Assembly (NCBI GenBank): GCA_003819755.1
Contig: RPQK01000379.1
Span: forward strand, 1-7,252
Direction: 5' to 3'
Source: Acidobacteriota bacterium
Lineage (GTDB): Bacteria; Acidobacteriota; UBA6911; RPQK01
DNA: 7,252 nt
Part shown: in pieces, positions 6,072-7,252 of the stretch
Numbering within the stretch: the stretch's first letter is position 1
Layout: each line of letters begins with the position of its first letter
The notes under the pieces: generated by a model
The model's database searches: none
Seen by the model: only the letters and a program-made list of their open reading frames with translations
Told to the model about the DNA's origin: nothing
Translations under genes and position numbers: made by a program

Positions 6072-6372
6072 ATGCAGGCGCCTACCCTGCGGTTCCTCGC
6101 TGACATGAATATCTCGCCTGCTACGGTCGATGAACTTCGGCGAACCGGTTGGGATATCTTTCGCGTTTCGGACCAACTCGCCCCCCGCAGCTCGGATTAA
6201 CGAAGCGGAGGCCAGTCAGACCCTGGAGCACAGCGTTTTTGGCCCGTACCGTTAAGGCTGCTAGGGCCGTGTCGCTCCGCAAAAAACGCTGCGCTCCAGG
6301 CTCTGACTGGCCTCCGCTATGGAGATCCTCGCGTTCGCACGAGCCAACGCGAGAGTCGTGATCAGTCAATAG
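6072..6372 (+). pseudogene. DUF5615 (PIN-like) toxin gene interrupted by a palindromic insertion
   Basis: The gene starts at ATG 6072 with GAGG (6064-6067) upstream and reads TLRFLADMNISPATVDELRR then TGWDIFRVSDQLAPRSSD, the normal N-terminus of DUF5615 proteins (about 110 residues; the D of FLADMNIS is a conserved acidic residue). A TAA at 6198-6200 stops it exactly where a palindromic element begins. Beyond the element the frame resumes at 6319 with MEILAFARANARVVISQ, the next conserved segment of the family. Deleting 6198-6318 joins SSD to MEILAFAR with the spacing expected of intact members. A TAG at 6370-6372 then falls where the family continues with QDLDFS, so a second lesion (deletion or decay) removed the C-terminus. 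The toxin should be inactive. Confidence 0.82.
6198..6318. mobile_element. 121-bp palindromic insertion element (MITE/REP-like, no transposase)
   Basis: Two 37-base arms, 6204-6240 and 6282-6318, are inverted copies matching at 35 of 37 positions; the outer end reads AGCGGAGGCCAGTCAGA and the inner end finishes in a T run (TTTTT / AAAAA). The 41-base centre holds a smaller GGCCC (6241-6245) / GGGCC (6264-6268) hairpin. The element lies between two parts of one toxin gene that rejoin when it is removed, which shows insertion rather than chance. No clear target-site duplication is visible; a TA at each edge (6198-6199 and 6318-6319) is possible but does not restore the frame. Its mobility would depend on a transposase elsewhere. 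Confidence 0.8.
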
Positions 6373-6402
6373 AGCGGCTTGGTTGTCCGTTTCCCGCCTT
6401 CA

Positions 6403-6894
6403 CTACCAGGAGATTCGAACGGCTTGCGGGTCGGTCAGCCGGAACTCGACTTTGCCGCGGCTCACGGAGGGGTTCACGTTCCCCTTTGCCGTCCACTGAT
6501 CGCCTGCCCACGCTCCTCTCTCCACCTTTACGGATTCGTTTTCCGGCTCCGGTCTCGACGACGCCTTGCAGCGAAAGCCGAGAATCAACATCTCGCGGTC
6601 GGCAGGCCGGATTGCGATGGCCTGTCCATCATTTACCCCCGCGACCGTGACGCTGACGCCGTCGAGATCCTTGGTTTCCGTGAACCGTTGTCCCGGCATT
6701 TCGGCCAGGAACACCCCGTGCTCGCTCGGTTCCACCGAATTCAGCGACCGCAGGACCGGCGCATCGAATCGCCATACAGGCTTCCCGCAATGCGAACGCG
6801 CCGTTGGCCAGTTGACCTCCTGGACATACGGTTCTCCGGGAGTCGGGCAGGAATTTTCCATTGTCAGGGGTGGAGAGTCAGGGTCGGACCTCAT
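6403..6894 (-). CDS. C-terminal fragment of a probable glycoside hydrolase (DUF5597-like), 5' end lost
   Basis: A 163-residue frame. From about residue 40 it is coding-like: GKPVWRFDAPVLRSLNSVEP, FLAEMPGQRFTETKDLDGVS, DGQAIAIRPADREMLILGF, then ERGAWAGDQW and a final LTDPQAVRISW. The order (xxAIxxxPxxxxILGF, then VExGxWxGxxW, then a closing strand) resembles the C-terminal beta-sandwich of GH35-like enzymes with a DUF5597 module. This is a recollection of pattern, not a firm match. The first 12 residues (MRSDPDSPPLTM) are encoded by a repeat border (GGTCCGACCC), and no catalytic domain precedes them, so the gene appears truncated there by the adjacent element and is probably non-functional. 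It converges on the toxin remnant, 30 bases away. Plus-strand frames over it are rich in R, H and L and look like shadows. Confidence 0.5.
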   Translation of the reverse strand: MRSDPDSPPLTMENSCPTPGEPYVQEVNWPTARSHCGKPVWRFDAPVLRSLNSVEPSEHGVFLAEMPGQRFTETKDLDGVSVTVAGVNDGQAIAIRPADREMLILGFRCKASSRPEPENESVKVERGAWAGDQWTAKGNVNPSVSRGKVEFRLTDPQAVRISW

Positions 6895-6944
6895 GATCTA
6901 ACACAGTATCAGCAGGTTAACGGATTGAGAGGCCTGAAAAAGGG

Positions 6945-6984
6945 GCTTAGAAGCGATTTTCAGACCCGTTTTCGCGTTCTAAGC
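6945..6984. repeat. TTAGAA hairpin, copy 1
   Basis: GCTTAGAA (6945-6952) and TTCTAAGC (6977-6984) form an 8-base perfect stem; GCGA (6953-6956) and TCGC (6972-6975) can extend it past one bulged G. Copy 2 at 7018-7055 has the same arm sequence and exactly the same 24-base arm spacing, although the interiors differ. Confidence 0.65.
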
Positions 6985-7017
6985 TTCGCCCGCGCACACG
7001 CCAACAGATGCCATCGT

Positions 7018-7055
7018 CTTAGAACTCAGAAATGACCGCAAATTTGCATTCTAAG
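7018..7055. repeat. TTAGAA hairpin, copy 2
   Basis: CTTAGAA (7018-7024) and TTCTAAG (7049-7055) are perfect 7-base inverted arms around 24 bases, matching copy 1 in arm sequence and spacing. Conservation of the arms and spacing but not of the interior suggests that pairing, or a protein binding the arms, is what matters. Confidence 0.6.
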
Positions 7056-7121
7056 AGCTCTTTTCAGCGCCTGTAGATCCATAAGTAGTGCACTCGCTAC
7101 ACTTCCTCAGGTCCGACCCCG

Positions 7122-7252
7122 ATGCCCGCGACCGGGATGCTGCGCGCCTCCGGGAAACGGCTCCTCTTCCCGGGCGACATTGCTCTCAAGTACCCGGACA
7201 TCATTCCGAAGCTGCCGAAGGGACTGATTGCGGTCACGTGGGCGTACAGCCC
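7122..7252 (+). pseudogene. 5'-truncated GH20 (beta-N-acetylhexosaminidase-like) gene fragment, runs off window
   Basis: The frame reads GMLRASGKRLLFPGDIALKY, then PDIIPKLPKGLIAVTWAYSP, to the window edge. This matches an internal stretch of GH20 catalytic domains, where family members typically read LFWGDIALKYP and then LPKDLIAV. In the family this lies well inside the (beta/alpha)8 barrel, so the N-terminal domain and much of the barrel, including the catalytic Asp-Glu pair, are missing. The frame has a TAG at 7086-7088 and the repeat border AGGTCCGACCC (7109-7119) directly upstream. The Trp of the FWGDI motif is Pro here (FPGDI), another sign of decay. ATG 7122 could start a short peptide but cannot restore an enzyme. 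Confidence 0.7.

Larger units (their letters stand above)
6881..7119. repeat. 239-bp non-coding segment bounded by 11-bp inverted repeats
   Basis: GGGTCGGACCT (6881-6891) and AGGTCCGACCC (7109-7119) are exact inverted copies. Inside, weaker inverted similarity continues (GGCCTGAAAAAGG near 6931 against CTCTTTTCAGCGCC near 7058), so the whole segment is a loose palindrome. It contains no convincing gene. The gene on each side is cut at its border: a C-terminal hydrolase fragment on the left and a 5'-truncated GH20 fragment on the right. This suggests an inserted repeat element or a recombination joint. Confidence 0.6.

Noticed and set aside
6379..7035. 218-codon plus-strand open frame over the hydrolase fragment
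   Set aside because: Arg/His/Leu-rich antisense shadow; the minus-strand frame has coherent protein-like composition and a family-like C-terminus.
1..7252. CRISPR array, rRNA, or full insertion sequence with transposase
   Set aside because: No regularly spaced direct repeats, no rRNA-like stretches and no transposase motif were found on either strand.

Overview
The window looks like a piece of an Acidobacteriota chromosome, possibly a Solibacter/Bryobacter-like soil lineage. The clue is its left edge: a PadR regulator followed by a very large MacB/FtsX-type permease carrying the N-terminal prefix region typical of acidobacterial 'ADOP' permeases. Glycoside-hydrolase fragments at the right edge and many decayed toxin-antitoxin and small genes fit the same kind of genome. 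The host assignment is inference.

Layout. (1) Positions 1-1744, minus strand: padR-like regulator then the permease (N-terminal 467 residues, intact to the window edge), with a 36-bp imperfect palindrome (1761-1796) upstream that is a good candidate PadR operator. (2) 1882-2579: a decayed MmcQ/YjbR gene that keeps its Shine-Dalgarno and N-terminus, then about 575 bp with no convincing gene. (3) 2580-3704, plus: a SEFIR-domain protein (TIR-like) fused to an uncharacterised C-terminal region; bacterial SEFIR proteins are known anti-phage effectors, so this is the best candidate immune gene here. (4) 5593-4098, minus: a tightly overlapping three-gene unit made of an unrecognised 230-residue protein, an antitoxin-like protein and a VapC-type PIN toxin, converging on the SEFIR gene. 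(5) 5594-5858: intergenic DNA with a strong 57-bp hairpin. (6) 5859-6372, plus: a DUF433 antitoxin and its DUF5615 (PIN-like) toxin partner. The toxin gene is split by a 121-bp palindromic element, and both halves of the protein can still be read on either side of it. (7) 6403-7252: a C-terminal glycoside-hydrolase-like fragment (minus) and a 5'-truncated GH20 fragment (plus), separated by a 239-bp non-coding segment bounded by 11-bp inverted repeats and carrying two TTAGAA hairpins.

Overall this is an accessory, gene-decay-rich stretch: a likely stand-alone SEFIR defence gene, one toxin-antitoxin unit that looks intact, one inactivated by a small palindromic insertion, and several hairpin elements. 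No rRNA, tRNA, CRISPR array or transposase was seen.
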